The translations under genes and the position numbers were made by a program. The notes under the pieces were generated by a model, which did not search any database, was not told the DNA's origin, and worked only from the letters and a program-made list of their open reading frames with translations. From the NCBI RefSeq assembly GCF_000758755.1, contig NZ_JRMV01000272.1:62001-126000 (forward strand): DNA of 64,000 bases. The letters are read 5' to 3'. Source of the DNA: Actinomyces sp. S6-Spd3 (GTDB lineage: Bacteria > Actinomycetota > Actinomycetes > Actinomycetales > Actinomycetaceae). Shown here piece after piece: positions 1 to 9,481 of the stretch (positions are counted from its first letter, which is position 1; the number at the start of each line of letters is the position of its first letter).

Positions 1-151
1 ACGCGGGCGCTTAAACGCACCGTCGTGCGATGTGAGTCTGGAATAGAAACCAGCCTAGTGGGTGGCGAAAGCTATTCGCTACTTGTTTACCTTTTCGCAC
101 GTTGTGAGATGAGGTATTTCGCATCCGAGAAGAAACCGATACGGTGGAGTC

Positions 152-931
152 ATGAGCGAAGTACGTATGAACACTCCCCGTGGGATCACACTGTCGGGAA
201 CTTTCGTTCAGCCTGTAGATTCTCGGGACGCCGTTGTCCTGTTTTCTCACTCTTTCCTTGCAGACCGTCATTCCGGCGGCCATTTTGACGATCTCGCGCG
301 CGCCTACCGCAAGGCGGGCTACGCGACTTTGCAATTCGATTATTCGGGGCACGGCCTTTCTGATGATGAGGTGATTTCTCGCGAGTCCCAGATCGAAGAC
401 CTCCAGGCAGCATCGGGCTGGCTTGCGGATCAGGGCTTCACTAACCAGCTCATTCACGGCCACTCTTTCGGCTCGGTGACCGCACTTGCGGCGCGTCTGA
501 GCCACGCGACCGCGCTCTTCTTATCGGCACCTGTCCTGGGCCCCCTTTCCTACGATTGGAGCGCGATTTTCTCCAGCAATCAGCTGGACGAATTGGAGCA
601 CACGGGCCGCACATGGATCCCCGACGACTCTGAGGGCCCCCGTGAGTCTTTCGTCATTTCCAAGCAAACACTTGCCGACCTGTCGATGGTTGACCCGGGC
701 ATCATCGATCCTTCGGGAGCCCCCGTCCTGATCCTCCACGATGCTGACGATATCGAGTTGGACCTCGTGGACCTCACTCGCGATGCCTTCCCTCGCCTTC
801 CCGATGGCTCGCGCGTGGAGTTGATCCACGAAACCTCCTTTGGTGCGGGCGAGCATCCCGAAATCCTGCGCGAGGCCGCACTGGAGTGGGCACAGCTGTG
901 GGCTGAGCCCAGCGGAGAATTTCGCCAGTAA
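152..931 (+). CDS. alpha/beta hydrolase (serine hydrolase fold)
   Basis: A 259-residue cytoplasmic protein with no signal peptide. Ser of the motif GHSFGS (about residue 105) is the expected nucleophile, and Asp and His candidates follow in HDADD and GAGEHPE near the C-terminus. The early segment VVLFSHSF matches the oxyanion strand of this fold. The ATG is preceded by GGTGGAG with good spacing. The family hydrolyses small esters, amides or peptides, and nothing here fixes the substrate. The gene lies 45 bp upstream of the hrpA start on the same strand, so co-transcription is possible. The 150 bp before it contain no gene that I can recognise. Confidence 0.8.
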   Translation: MSEVRMNTPRGITLSGTFVQPVDSRDAVVLFSHSFLADRHSGGHFDDLARAYRKAGYATLQFDYSGHGLSDDEVISRESQIEDLQAASGWLADQGFTNQLIHGHSFGSVTALAARLSHATALFLSAPVLGPLSYDWSAIFSSNQLDELEHTGRTWIPDDSEGPRESFVISKQTLADLSMVDPGIIDPSGAPVLILHDADDIELDLVDLTRDAFPRLPDGSRVELIHETSFGAGEHPEILREAALEWAQLWAEPSGEFRQ

Positions 932-976
932 CGCACACACCCAGCTGGCCTAGGCGTTCTTCGATACTCTGAAGGG

Positions 977-3900
977 GTGTCCTCTTCCCAGCAGCCCAGA
1001 CGTCGGCGCTCACACTCACGCAGGGGCCGCCCAGCCCATGCGCCCGCGCCTTTTCGTCCTTTCACGCCCGAACAGCTTGCCGCTCGGGCCGCTGCGCTTC
1101 CGGTCATTTCTTTCCCGGATCTTCCCGTCAGTGCTAGACGCGAGGAAATCGCCCAGGCAATCCGCGAGCATCAGGTCGTCATCATTTCGGGTGAGACCGG
1201 TTCGGGGAAGACGACGCAGATCCCCAAGATTTGCTTAGAATTGGGCCGCGGAATCGCCGGGATGATCGGCCACACCCAGCCTCGACGTATCGCCGCGCGC
1301 TCTGTCGCGGAAAGAATCGCCTCGGAACTGGGGCAAAAGGTCGGTAAACAGGCCGGCGAGGTCGTTGGCTATCAGGTGCGTTTCACCGACGAGGTCGGCC
1401 CCACGACCCTCGTCAAACTGATGACGGACGGCATTCTTTTGGCGGAAATCCAGTCGGATCCGATGCTGCGCCGCTATGATACTTTGATCATTGACGAGGC
1501 CCATGAACGCAGCCTCAACATTGACTTTATCTTGGGTTACCTTGCGCGACTGCTCCCTATGCGCCCTGATCTCAAGGTCATCATCACCTCGGCAACAATC
1601 GATTCGGATCGTTTTGCCCAGCACTTTGGCACCTGGGATGGCCCGATCGGAGAGGGTACGCTGCTCCAGGCAGCCCCGGTCATCGAGGTTTCGGGACGCA
1701 CCTTCCCTGTTGAGATTCGCTATCGCCCGCTTGCCGCTGATGCACCGACCTCGTACTCCTCGACTTCCGGGAAGGACACGAACGCGCTCCTCTCCCCCAC
1801 GGCCTCGGCAACTGGGGAAGAAATGCTGGCCGGCAGCGGCGTCGAACAACTGGTTTTAGAGGACGCGGATGATCCTCTCGCTGTGGAGGGCTACGGCGCG
1901 GGAGTAGAGATCGACCTCGAGACGGCGATCTGCCACGCGGTTGATGAACTATGCAGCGAGGGCCCCGGAGATATCTTGGTTTTCCTCCCCGGCGAGCGCG
2001 ATATCCGCGATGTTGAGCAGGCCCTTCACGACCACCTCGGCAACCGTGCACCGCGCGATATCTCGCGGTCGAAGAATCCGGCGGATATCGAGATTCTTCC
2101 CCTCTTCGCACGCCTCAGTTCCGCAGAGCAGCACCGAATTTTCGAGGCGCACTCTCACCGCCGCGTCGTCTTGGCGACGAACGTTGCCGAAACCTCGCTG
2201 ACGGTTCCGGGAATCCGCTATGTCATTGATCCGGGTTTGGCGCGTATTTCGCGCTATTCCAATAAGACGAAGGTGCAGCGCCTCCCCATTGAAGAAGTCT
2301 CGCAAGCAAGCGCAAACCAACGTTCGGGACGCTGTGGGCGCGTGGCAGATGGCATCGCAATTCGCCTATATTCCGCGGAAAACTACGCGTCGAGGCCGCC
2401 TTTCACTGAGCCAGAAATCCTGCGCACTTCGCTTGCATCGGTCATTTTGCAGATGAGCGCCTTGGGCTTGGGCGATGTGGCTTCTTTCCCCTTCGTCGAT
2501 GCTCCTGATTCGCGTGCTATTCGCGACGGCATCAATCTGCTCGTCGAAATTGGGGCACTTCGCGCCTTGGAGAATTCTTCGAGTTCGCAAAGCGGTTTTG
2601 AGCTCACGCCTATCGGCCGCGATCTTGCTCGTCTTCCTATCGACCCGCGTCTTGGACGCATGTTGCTTGCCGGCAAGGATGCGGGCTGCGCCTCGGAAAT
2701 TCTCATCATTGTCGCGGCTCTATCGATTCAAGACGTCCGCGAACGGCCCTTGGACCACCAGGAGTCCGCCGACACCGCACACGCGCGTTTCACCGATCCA
2801 CACTCGGACTTCCTCACTTACCTCAACCTCTGGCGCTACCTCCACATCCAACAGCGCGACTTGTCAGGCACAGCCTTTAGACGCATGTGCCGCGCCGAAT
2901 TCATTCACTACCTGCGTTTCCGCGAGTGGCGCGACATTGCCCACCAATTGCGCGATATGGCCCGCACTATCGGCATCCATACCGAGCCCCTCGGCATTCC
3001 TTCGGCCGGGGATGTTGTTGACGAGGCCTCGCGTGCGGGAATCGCCGACGCAGCCGCGCGTGCCGCTGTGGCCTATACACGATCGACAAGCGCGGTTGAT
3101 ACGGATGACATTCACCGCTCGATTCTTGTCGGGCTTTTATCCAGCCTCGGAGCCTGGGACCCGGTGACTCGCGATTACACGGGGAGCCGCGGAACCCACT
3201 TCACGATCTGGCCGGGTTCTGGAATCACCGGTCACCCCGATTGGGTGATGACAGCCGAACTCGTCGAAACCTCGCGACTTTTCGCGCGAACGGTGGCACG
3301 GATTCGCCCCGAATGGGTCGAGCCCCTTGCCAAGGATTTCCTCACTCACGTCTATTCCGAGCCGACCTGGAATTCCTCGCGAGGCGCAGCCTACGTCCAA
3401 GAAAAAGTCATGCTCTACGGCTTGACCTTGATCGCAGACCGTCCGGTTCTTCTTGGACGCCTGGGGGCCACTCCCCTGGGTTCAATTCGTGGCGCAATGC
3501 CCAGCGACTCACCCTTCGCAGCGGCCCTCAGCACCCCTGTCACTGCGGCCGAGCTTGCCCGCGAGATGTTCATCCGCCACGCGCTTGTTCAGGGTCAGTG
3601 GCGTGAGCGCCACGCCTTCCAGCGACGCAACGACGAGGCGATCGAGCGCGCACGCGAAACGGAGCGCAGGAGTCGCACCCACGGCCTCGTCGCGGATGAA
3701 ATGGCGCTTGAAAGCTTTTTTGATGACATTCTTCCGGCGTCGATCATTTCCACCGGGCACTTCAACCGTTGGTGGAAGGACAAGAAACGCACGGATCCAA
3801 AGCTTTTGGACTACCCGCCCGAGCTTCTTCTTCCCCGAGGCCTCGGCCAAAGCGGCGCGGGTTTCCCCGATCACTGGGCGCAGGGCGAGCTGCGTCTTCC

Positions 3901-5725
3901 CCTGTCCTACGAGTTCCACCCGGGTTCCCCGCGTGATGGTGTCTCCATGTCGATCCCGATCGAGGCCTTGGGGCGCGTGAGCGATGAGGGGACCGATTGG
4001 TTGGTGCCCGGGATGCGTGAAGAGCTCATCACCGAGGCAATCCGCGCGCTCCCCAAAGCAAAGCGTCGCTTGCTTGCTCCGGCTCCCGAGGTCGCAAAGA
4101 CCGTGGCGGCGTGGATCGAGGACGTGCGCCGTGGCCGCGTTGACCTCAGTGCCCCTGCGCCGAAGAAAGCGCAGGCCACACAACAGCAGGCTCAAGAGGA
4201 AGACCCCGCGTCTTTGAGCGCGGCTTTGGGTCGTTTAGCTGCGTGGGGCGAGCGAACCGGTCAAGCGCGAAGCACGCGCAAGAGTGCGGGGACTGCGCAA
4301 ACTCCTGCAAAGCACTCTCCTGAATCGGCAGTTCCAAGCGACACTGCCAAAGCCGAGGCCACGTCTTCCGAGCACGGCAGCGCACGTACTGCCGAATCGG
4401 CCTCGTTCAACGAACTATTCACGCGTGCGCTGCGAGAATTGCGCGGAGTTGACCTCAGCGACTCGGATCTGCGCGCGATGGAGGATTCTCTTCCCGATCA
4501 CTTGCGGATGACTTTCGTCGTTCACGATCACGACGGCCACGAGTTGGGAAGTGGTAAGGACCTTGGCTACCTCAAGCGCACCCTTGCTGGAGCAACCGAT
4601 CGTGCCTTGCGCACCGCTGTTCGCCAAGCCCTGAGCGAGGCCCAGAAACGCTCTGCGAAAACAGCTCAGACTCAAGGGGAGCCGCAGGCGGGCGAGGTGT
4701 CCACCGAAGCAGACACCGTCACCACCGCTCATTTGCCTGCACCCAACGCAGGATCGAAAGCGCCCGCGGGCGCGGCCTCGGCAATGGAAAGCGGCGAACA
4801 TGAACTCTTCGCGGACAATCTTGAGGCCTTCCCCAGCGCGCCGCTTCCACAATCAGTTGAATCGCGCGCGCAGGGCTTGCTCATCCGCGCATTCCCGGCG
4901 CTTGTCCCCCAGGGGGATCGCGATAATCCGCTCGCCGGAGTACGGGTGATGGCGAATGCCTCTCAGGCGCGAAGCGAACACCGCCTCGGTATTGCGAACC
5001 TTGTCCTGCGCACAATTCGCCTGTCAACAAAGCGCGTATCAACGCGCTGGACGGGTCGTGAGGCCCTCATGCTCACCTCAACGCCCTACCCGAGCACCGA
5101 GGCGCTCATTGCCGATGCGCAATTGGCAAGCGTGCGCGCTCTGAGCGACACCCTTGCGGGCGAGCGCGGGCTGTGGGCGATCCGCGACGCCTCGGCCTTC
5201 GAGGATCTTTCCACGCGTATTCGTGACCGCCACGAGGACCAGGTCTACTCGATCATCGAAGTAGTTGTCCGCGCGATGGAATCCTGGGCACAGCTGCAAG
5301 ACCACCTTGCCGAGGCCAGCGGCCCCGCGTATGCGAGCCTGCGCAGTGACGTTCAAGCGATCGCGTCCTCACTGGTTTTTGACGGTTTCATTGCCGCAAC
5401 GCCGCTGGAGCGACTGCTGAACCTTCCTCGCTACATTCAGGCGCAATCCGTGCGGCTGCGCAAGGCTCTGCGCTCGCCCGCAGATGTTTCTCGCGACGAG
5501 AAATCGCGCGCGGCCTTGTCCCAGATTGACGAGGAAGTTGAGGAGTTGCGCGAGCTCATGGATACGCGTCCCTTCGATGGGCGCCACGAGGCCGCATTCG
5601 AAGAACTCCTATGGATGCGCGAGGAATTGCGCGTGTCCCTCTTCGCTCAAGAACTTGGAACCGCACGCAAGATTTCCCCGCAGCGCATGCTCGCCGCGAT
5701 CGATCGCCTTCACGAGGCCATCTAG
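977..5725 (+). CDS. hrpA: HrpA-type ATP-dependent DEAH-box RNA helicase
   Basis: A 1582-residue helicase with GTG start. Walker A is GETGSGKT at about residues 72-79, the DEAH box lies near residue 173, and SAT (motif III) follows. The second RecA domain carries VATNVAETSLTVPG-type motif V and QRSGRCGR (motif VI). Winged-helix, HA2/OB and the DUF3418 C-terminal region follow. These enzymes use ATP to remodel RNA and ribosomes; E. coli HrpA resolves stalled ribosomes. It is longer than the roughly 1300 residues of E. coli HrpA. The extra length is a low-complexity Ala/Glu/Gln-rich insert at about residues 1055-1140 and 1220-1280, within the DUF3418 part, plus an Arg-rich N-terminus. The next gene begins 8 bp after its stop codon. 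Confidence 0.93.
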   Translation: MSSSQQPRRRRSHSRRGRPAHAPAPFRPFTPEQLAARAAALPVISFPDLPVSARREEIAQAIREHQVVIISGETGSGKTTQIPKICLELGRGIAGMIGHTQPRRIAARSVAERIASELGQKVGKQAGEVVGYQVRFTDEVGPTTLVKLMTDGILLAEIQSDPMLRRYDTLIIDEAHERSLNIDFILGYLARLLPMRPDLKVIITSATIDSDRFAQHFGTWDGPIGEGTLLQAAPVIEVSGRTFPVEIRYRPLAADAPTSYSSTSGKDTNALLSPTASATGEEMLAGSGVEQLVLEDADDPLAVEGYGAGVEIDLETAICHAVDELCSEGPGDILVFLPGERDIRDVEQALHDHLGNRAPRDISRSKNPADIEILPLFARLSSAEQHRIFEAHSHRRVVLATNVAETSLTVPGIRYVIDPGLARISRYSNKTKVQRLPIEEVSQASANQRSGRCGRVADGIAIRLYSAENYASRPPFTEPEILRTSLASVILQMSALGLGDVASFPFVDAPDSRAIRDGINLLVEIGALRALENSSSSQSGFELTPIGRDLARLPIDPRLGRMLLAGKDAGCASEILIIVAALSIQDVRERPLDHQESADTAHARFTDPHSDFLTYLNLWRYLHIQQRDLSGTAFRRMCRAEFIHYLRFREWRDIAHQLRDMARTIGIHTEPLGIPSAGDVVDEASRAGIADAAARAAVAYTRSTSAVDTDDIHRSILVGLLSSLGAWDPVTRDYTGSRGTHFTIWPGSGITGHPDWVMTAELVETSRLFARTVARIRPEWVEPLAKDFLTHVYSEPTWNSSRGAAYVQEKVMLYGLTLIADRPVLLGRLGATPLGSIRGAMPSDSPFAAALSTPVTAAELAREMFIRHALVQGQWRERHAFQRRNDEAIERARETERRSRTHGLVADEMALESFFDDILPASIISTGHFNRWWKDKKRTDPKLLDYPPELLLPRGLGQSGAGFPDHWAQGELRLPLSYEFHPGSPRDGVSMSIPIEALGRVSDEGTDWLVPGMREELITEAIRALPKAKRRLLAPAPEVAKTVAAWIEDVRRGRVDLSAPAPKKAQATQQQAQEEDPASLSAALGRLAAWGERTGQARSTRKSAGTAQTPAKHSPESAVPSDTAKAEATSSEHGSARTAESASFNELFTRALRELRGVDLSDSDLRAMEDSLPDHLRMTFVVHDHDGHELGSGKDLGYLKRTLAGATDRALRTAVRQALSEAQKRSAKTAQTQGEPQAGEVSTEADTVTTAHLPAPNAGSKAPAGAASAMESGEHELFADNLEAFPSAPLPQSVESRAQGLLIRAFPALVPQGDRDNPLAGVRVMANASQARSEHRLGIANLVLRTIRLSTKRVSTRWTGREALMLTSTPYPSTEALIADAQLASVRALSDTLAGERGLWAIRDASAFEDLSTRIRDRHEDQVYSIIEVVVRAMESWAQLQDHLAEASGPAYASLRSDVQAIASSLVFDGFIAATPLERLLNLPRYIQAQSVRLRKALRSPADVSRDEKSRAALSQIDEEVEELRELMDTRPFDGRHEAAFEELLWMREELRVSLFAQELGTARKISPQRMLAAIDRLHEAI

Positions 5726-5733
5726 GGGGAGGC

Positions 5734-6246
5734 GTGGAACGTGAAGACGCGCAACAGATGGCGCGCGAGCTGATGAACCAGCACGGCTTGAGTGAGTGGT
5801 CTTTTCGTTTTGATCGTGCGCGCAGGCGAGCAGGTTCGTGCGTCCATTCCCGCAAGGAAATCACCCTGTCTGGGCCACTGACCGCCCTGTATGACGCGCC
5901 AACAGTTCGCGGAGTCATTCTCCACGAGATCGCCCATGCCCTTGTGGGATCCAGTCACAATCACGACGAGGTGTGGCAGGCGAAAGCCCGCGAGTTAGGT
6001 TCCCCCGATCGCGCGCGTCTTTCAGGAGGCTTGCCTGCACCTCGGCCCGCGTGGAGGGGAGTGTGTCCCGTGTGTGGGGCTGTTCGGGATTTGTATTCTA
6101 TGCCCCGCAGGGTCACTTCCTGTGGCGCATGTTCGCGCACTTTCGATCCCTCGCGGATTTTCCAGTGGTCCTTTAACGGCCAGGCGCGTGAGCCGGGTGG
6201 GCAGTACGCTCGCCAGCTACGTGCGCTCAAGAAGCGCACGCGTTAA
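5734..6246 (+). CDS. SprT-like zinc metalloprotein
   Basis: A 170-residue protein with the zinc-protease motif HEIAH (about residue 68-72), a later His (SSHNHDEVW), and a C-terminal zinc ribbon with CPVCG and CGAC pairs. That arrangement is the SprT-like/YpjP domain organisation. I chose GTG at 5734, just after a G-rich Shine-Dalgarno following the hrpA stop codon. An in-frame ATG at 5758 is the alternative. A longer open frame from 5611 lies wholly within hrpA and is unlikely to be used. The role is unknown in bacteria; eukaryotic Spartan/SprT proteins cleave DNA-protein crosslinks. It probably forms an operon with hrpA. Confidence 0.75.
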   Translation: MEREDAQQMARELMNQHGLSEWSFRFDRARRRAGSCVHSRKEITLSGPLTALYDAPTVRGVILHEIAHALVGSSHNHDEVWQAKARELGSPDRARLSGGLPAPRPAWRGVCPVCGAVRDLYSMPRRVTSCGACSRTFDPSRIFQWSFNGQAREPGGQYARQLRALKKRTR

Positions 6247-6296
6247 CATATGTCCATTCACCCGATCTTTTTGATCCCATTCAAAGGACTCATCGC

Positions 6297-6845
6297 ATGA
6301 CTGCTTCCACCCCCTTCGACGACGGCGCAACTACCAATACCGGTGAGAACCGCGAAAACCTGAGCTGGCAACAGTTTGGCGATGCTTCGCGCGAACTTGC
6401 CCAGCAGATCGTCAATTCCGGGTGGATGCCCGACCTTATTGTTGCAATCGCGCGCGGCGGCCTGATTCCGGCCGGCGCGCTTTCCTATGCACTGGGTGTG
6501 AAGGCAATCGGCACCATGAACCTGGAGTTCTACACGGGTCTGGGCGAAACCTTGGATGAGCCGCAGGTTCTTCCCCCGCTGATGGATGTCTCCGCGATGG
6601 ATGGCAAGAAGGTCCTTGTTGTCGATGACGTTGCTGATTCGGGTAAGACCCTCAAGAAGGTCATGGAGCTTATTGAAAAGCGCGGTTTGAGCTTGGATGG
6701 TCAGGCGCACGCAAAGGTCGAAGCACGCTCCGCGGTGATCTACAAGAAGCCGGTGTCAATCATCGATCCGGATTTCGTGTGGCACTACACCGATTTGTGG
6801 ATTAACTTCCCCTGGTCTGTTCTGCCTGTCGTTCAGGCACAGTAG
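6297..6845 (+). CDS. phosphoribosyltransferase (xanthine/hypoxanthine type)
   Basis: A 182-residue enzyme with the PRPP-binding loop VLVVDDVADSGKTL at about residues 101-114. An early VAIARGGLIPAGALSYALG segment matches the PPi loop of type I phosphoribosyltransferases. It probably salvages a purine base using PRPP, but the base cannot be read from the sequence. The start ATG is preceded by AAAGGA. The gene is separated from the SprT-like gene by 50 bp and followed by a clear terminator hairpin. Confidence 0.75.
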   Translation: MTASTPFDDGATTNTGENRENLSWQQFGDASRELAQQIVNSGWMPDLIVAIARGGLIPAGALSYALGVKAIGTMNLEFYTGLGETLDEPQVLPPLMDVSAMDGKKVLVVDDVADSGKTLKKVMELIEKRGLSLDGQAHAKVEARSAVIYKKPVSIIDPDFVWHYTDLWINFPWSVLPVVQAQ

Positions 6846-6890
6846 TCGTTTGAGCTGAGGCTCCACGCTTAGGCTCTACGACACACAATG

Positions 6891-6928
6891 ACGGGACTGC
6901 GCGCTACTCGCAGTCCCGTGATTATTTT
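6891..6928 (+). terminator. Rho-independent terminator after the phosphoribosyltransferase
   Basis: A perfect 11-bp stem (ACGGGACTGCG / CGCAGTCCCGT) with a 7-nt loop is followed by ATTATTTT. It lies between this gene and the convergent ROK gene and could serve both strands. Confidence 0.8.
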
Positions 6929-6947
6929 GCCGGCCCTCAACGCCTCG

Positions 6948-8042
6948 TTACAAGGCAACTAGAGAGGCGTAGTGCTCGCGCTGGTGGTGTACGACCTCAG
7001 TGCCTTGAATATCCCCATTCCGGTTGATCACCCGCAGGTTCCTGGGACCCCCAACGGTTGCAAACAGATGCGCTGCCGCGCCGCACGCCCAACGACTGTC
7101 TGCGTTTGAGCGGTGGACGACAGTCGGAGCGACAACTCCATTTGAAGAAAAAGAGAAGAGTTCATCTTCGAAGAGCACCGCCCAGTCCGAGGCGAGGATT
7201 CGCACCCCGCTTCCGTCAAGGACAATGCGCTCCTTTTGCGTAATGTAGCTGAGTCCTTGCAAGAAAACCGCAAGGTTGCGGGCGAATTCCATGACAACTC
7301 GCCGGCAGACGAAGTCTCCGGTGCGGGCCATGGTGATGAGTTCTTCTATGTCGCGCGGCCTGTCGTCTTTCCCTTCATCGAGGCGTGCGCCTCGAGCACG
7401 AGCAAGAACAGCCGAGGGGATCAGCGCGCCGCTGGCGCACCCCATGTGTCCCAGCGAGCACACACCATTACTCCCCGCGATAGGAAGGTGGAGGACTCGT
7501 TCGTATTTCCCGGTGGGATCTGTAATGAGTTTTCCGCCCTCGACCTCAACGAACGCAACCTTTTCTGCAATTTGAGCGACAAGGAAATCATCCATCCTCC
7601 GCCCAACCCCATAGGCGATTTCGTAGGTTGCCAAGCCTTCAAGGTTTGTAATGATCGATAGAGGAAGCCGCGCATCAACGGTGATGTATTGGAGGAGTGG
7701 GAAATGATCCCAGCCCAAAGCTTCCAGAACACAGGTGCGCTGACGGGTCACTCTCCCGTCGATACTCAGGCCAATTCCCCTGATCGCCCCATATGGTTCA
7801 GCGCTTTGGACAAGTTCTTCACCTAGCTTATTGATGGTGGTGACGACTTTGTCGGAGTCACTGGTGATGACGCGGGAACGTTCTTCGCGCACACGCCCCG
7901 AACGATCCATGACAACAGCATGGATTCGTCCCGGTAAGAGTGCGATTCCAACCGCGCATTCATCAAATAGTTCATAGCCCGGAGGCTTTGTTTTGACCTG
8001 CGGCGGATCCGCTGTTCTTTTGTGTATATCATACGGTTCCAT
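6948..8042 (-). CDS. ROK-family protein with degenerate sugar-kinase motifs
   Basis: A 364-residue protein with the ROK/ASKHA layout: an N-terminal VGIALLPGRIHAVVMDRSG strand-hairpin, GIGLSIDGRV in the middle, and a region near CSLGHMGCASG corresponding to the ROK zinc motif CxCGxxGCxE. One zinc cysteine and the final Glu are missing, and the N-terminal phosphate-binding DxGxTK motif is absent. Catalysis as a sugar kinase is therefore doubtful. There is also no N-terminal winged helix, unlike NagC/XylR regulators. It may be a sensor or an inactive paralogue. A palindrome just upstream could be an operator. Confidence 0.65.
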   Translation of the reverse strand: MEPYDIHKRTADPPQVKTKPPGYELFDECAVGIALLPGRIHAVVMDRSGRVREERSRVITSDSDKVVTTINKLGEELVQSAEPYGAIRGIGLSIDGRVTRQRTCVLEALGWDHFPLLQYITVDARLPLSIITNLEGLATYEIAYGVGRRMDDFLVAQIAEKVAFVEVEGGKLITDPTGKYERVLHLPIAGSNGVCSLGHMGCASGALIPSAVLARARGARLDEGKDDRPRDIEELITMARTGDFVCRRVVMEFARNLAVFLQGLSYITQKERIVLDGSGVRILASDWAVLFEDELFSFSSNGVVAPTVVHRSNADSRWACGAAAHLFATVGGPRNLRVINRNGDIQGTEVVHHQREHYASLVAL

Positions 8043-8053
8043 GACGAGCCCCT

Positions 8054-8071
8054 CTGCAACAACGTTGTCGC
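8054..8071. promoter_or_regulatory. palindrome upstream of the ROK gene
   Basis: GCAACAACGTTGTCGC contains a perfect 10-bp palindrome ACAACGTTGT. It lies about 15 bp upstream of the ROK start codon, where an operator would act. No functional evidence beyond position and symmetry. Confidence 0.3.
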
Positions 8072-8139
8072 ACGAACACGGGCGTGCTCAGCATAGTCAG
8101 TGTATACCCGCGCCACCCATCATTGCTTGAGTTGCAACA

Positions 8140-8985
8140 TTATTGTGGAAACCACGCTCGCATGTATGCGTAAACATTTGCGTTCCCATAGACAGAGCAG
8201 TCATCCCCACGCCCTTTCAACGCACCCCTGTTCGGCACATAAGGCGTGTAGTTATACATGCTCGCAGTTGCTCGGTTAGCAGGAGTAATCTGCGTCGTGG
8301 TGCACTCTTGTGCGGGCGCATAGCGAGCCTCAACCCGCTGCCCCGCCTGGAATCGATAACGCTCAGGCTTTATCCGGTAGATCGCAAATTGCCGCGCTGC
8401 ATAGTAGACCTGCCGTTGAAAACCCGCGTAATCGGGATCGCAGGTACTGTTATCCGGACAGGCGTACCCCATCGCGCTGGGGTAGCTAAACCACTGAAAA
8501 TCCCCGCCCGAGGCGTAAATCAAGCCCTGTTCTTTTTGGAGGGTCACCAGAAGAACCTGCGGGTTCACTCCACATGAACGCGCGGCTTGCCCGATGATCT
8601 GCGCGGCGCTTTCTTCCTCACCGCCCTGGTATCCCCATGGACAGTAGTCATCGCCCGCATAGCTCTCAGTGACGACCGAGAAATCCTTCAAGCAAGGGAT
8701 ATCTTGATCATTCGCACGCCCCGCCCGGCAGCCTTCGCCTTTTTCTTCGATGAAGGCCGCAATCTGCGCGTCCGTCATCGTCGTCGAATCATCCAGCACT
8801 TGGTCTGAAATAAAGTTTTCCGGGTCAAACCCCGTGTAGTCGAGCGCGATTCCGCGGGGCGCTTCCGACGTAGGCGTCTGGGTGATCTCGGGTTCTGCTT
8901 GCCCACAGCCCCCGATCCCCATTGCCGAGGCCGCCGCCACGCACAGCGTGAGAAGCGCGCGCGTGCGCGTGAATCGTTTCGTCAC
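8140..8985 (-). CDS. secreted lipoprotein with lysozyme-like 'hemagglutinin' domain
   Basis: A 281-residue protein with a lipoprotein signal: a basic N-terminus, a hydrophobic stretch, and the lipobox IGGC with Cys at about residue 27. The mature part has the conserved block VNPQVLLVTLQKEQGLI followed by an aromatic- and Cys-rich region (MGYACPDNSTCDPD) and a C-terminal YTPYVPN block. I recognise this as the cell-surface domain often annotated 'hemagglutinin' in bifidobacteria and related actinobacteria. The Glu in KEQGL resembles the catalytic Glu of lysozyme-like folds, which is inference. Its start overlaps the stop of the upstream phosphatase gene by ATGA, so translation is probably coupled. 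Confidence 0.7.
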   Translation of the reverse strand: MTKRFTRTRALLTLCVAAASAMGIGGCGQAEPEITQTPTSEAPRGIALDYTGFDPENFISDQVLDDSTTMTDAQIAAFIEEKGEGCRAGRANDQDIPCLKDFSVVTESYAGDDYCPWGYQGGEEESAAQIIGQAARSCGVNPQVLLVTLQKEQGLIYASGGDFQWFSYPSAMGYACPDNSTCDPDYAGFQRQVYYAARQFAIYRIKPERYRFQAGQRVEARYAPAQECTTTQITPANRATASMYNYTPYVPNRGALKGRGDDCSVYGNANVYAYMRAWFPQ

Positions 8986-9470
8986 CGATTCAAGCTCCCT
9001 GCTGCATACTCAAGGATCGCGGGAGTGCACTTTTCGATGGTCGCGCGCGTGGCCTCGAAATCGGAATAATCACCGTACCAGGGGTCGGGCACATCACGAC
9101 TGCCCCCGCGAGCGGGCTTGCCTGCAACCTCCTCGAAATCACGGAACATGCGGATCTTCGGATCGGGGCCACCCGCAAGCCGTTCAAGGGCGCGAAGGTG
9201 GGAGGAGGTCATCGCAAGGATCAGATCCCAGCGCTGGAGTTCCCCCGCCTGAACCTGGCGAGCACGATGCGAGGGCACGCGATACCCGCCCTCGCGCAGT
9301 GCACGTGCAGCACGCGAATCAATGCCATGCCCGTGTTCTTCATCGCTGATGCCCGCGGAATCAACACAAATGTCGACCCCACTATTGGCGGCCGCCTCGC
9401 GAAGGATTTGCTCGGCCATCACGGAGCGACAAATGTTGCCGGTGCAGACCATCAGGACTGAAAAGGACAT
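8982..9470 (-). CDS. low-molecular-weight protein-tyrosine phosphatase
   Basis: A 162-residue enzyme. The N-terminal P-loop CTGNICRS (CX5R) holds the nucleophilic Cys and Arg, and the C-terminal VPDPWYGD supplies the general-acid Asp. The start at 9470 is supported by AGAGGTGAT upstream; an in-frame start 21 bp further upstream lacks such a site. In Gram-positives such enzymes reverse tyrosine phosphorylation, for example on polysaccharide-export kinases or arginine residues, but no kinase partner lies next to it here. It sits 11 bp after mtnN and overlaps the lipoprotein gene by 4 bp. Confidence 0.88.
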   Translation of the reverse strand: MSFSVLMVCTGNICRSVMAEQILREAAANSGVDICVDSAGISDEEHGHGIDSRAARALREGGYRVPSHRARQVQAGELQRWDLILAMTSSHLRALERLAGGPDPKIRMFRDFEEVAGKPARGGSRDVPDPWYGDYSDFEATRATIEKCTPAILEYAAGSLNR

Positions 9471-9481
9471 GGCATCACCTC

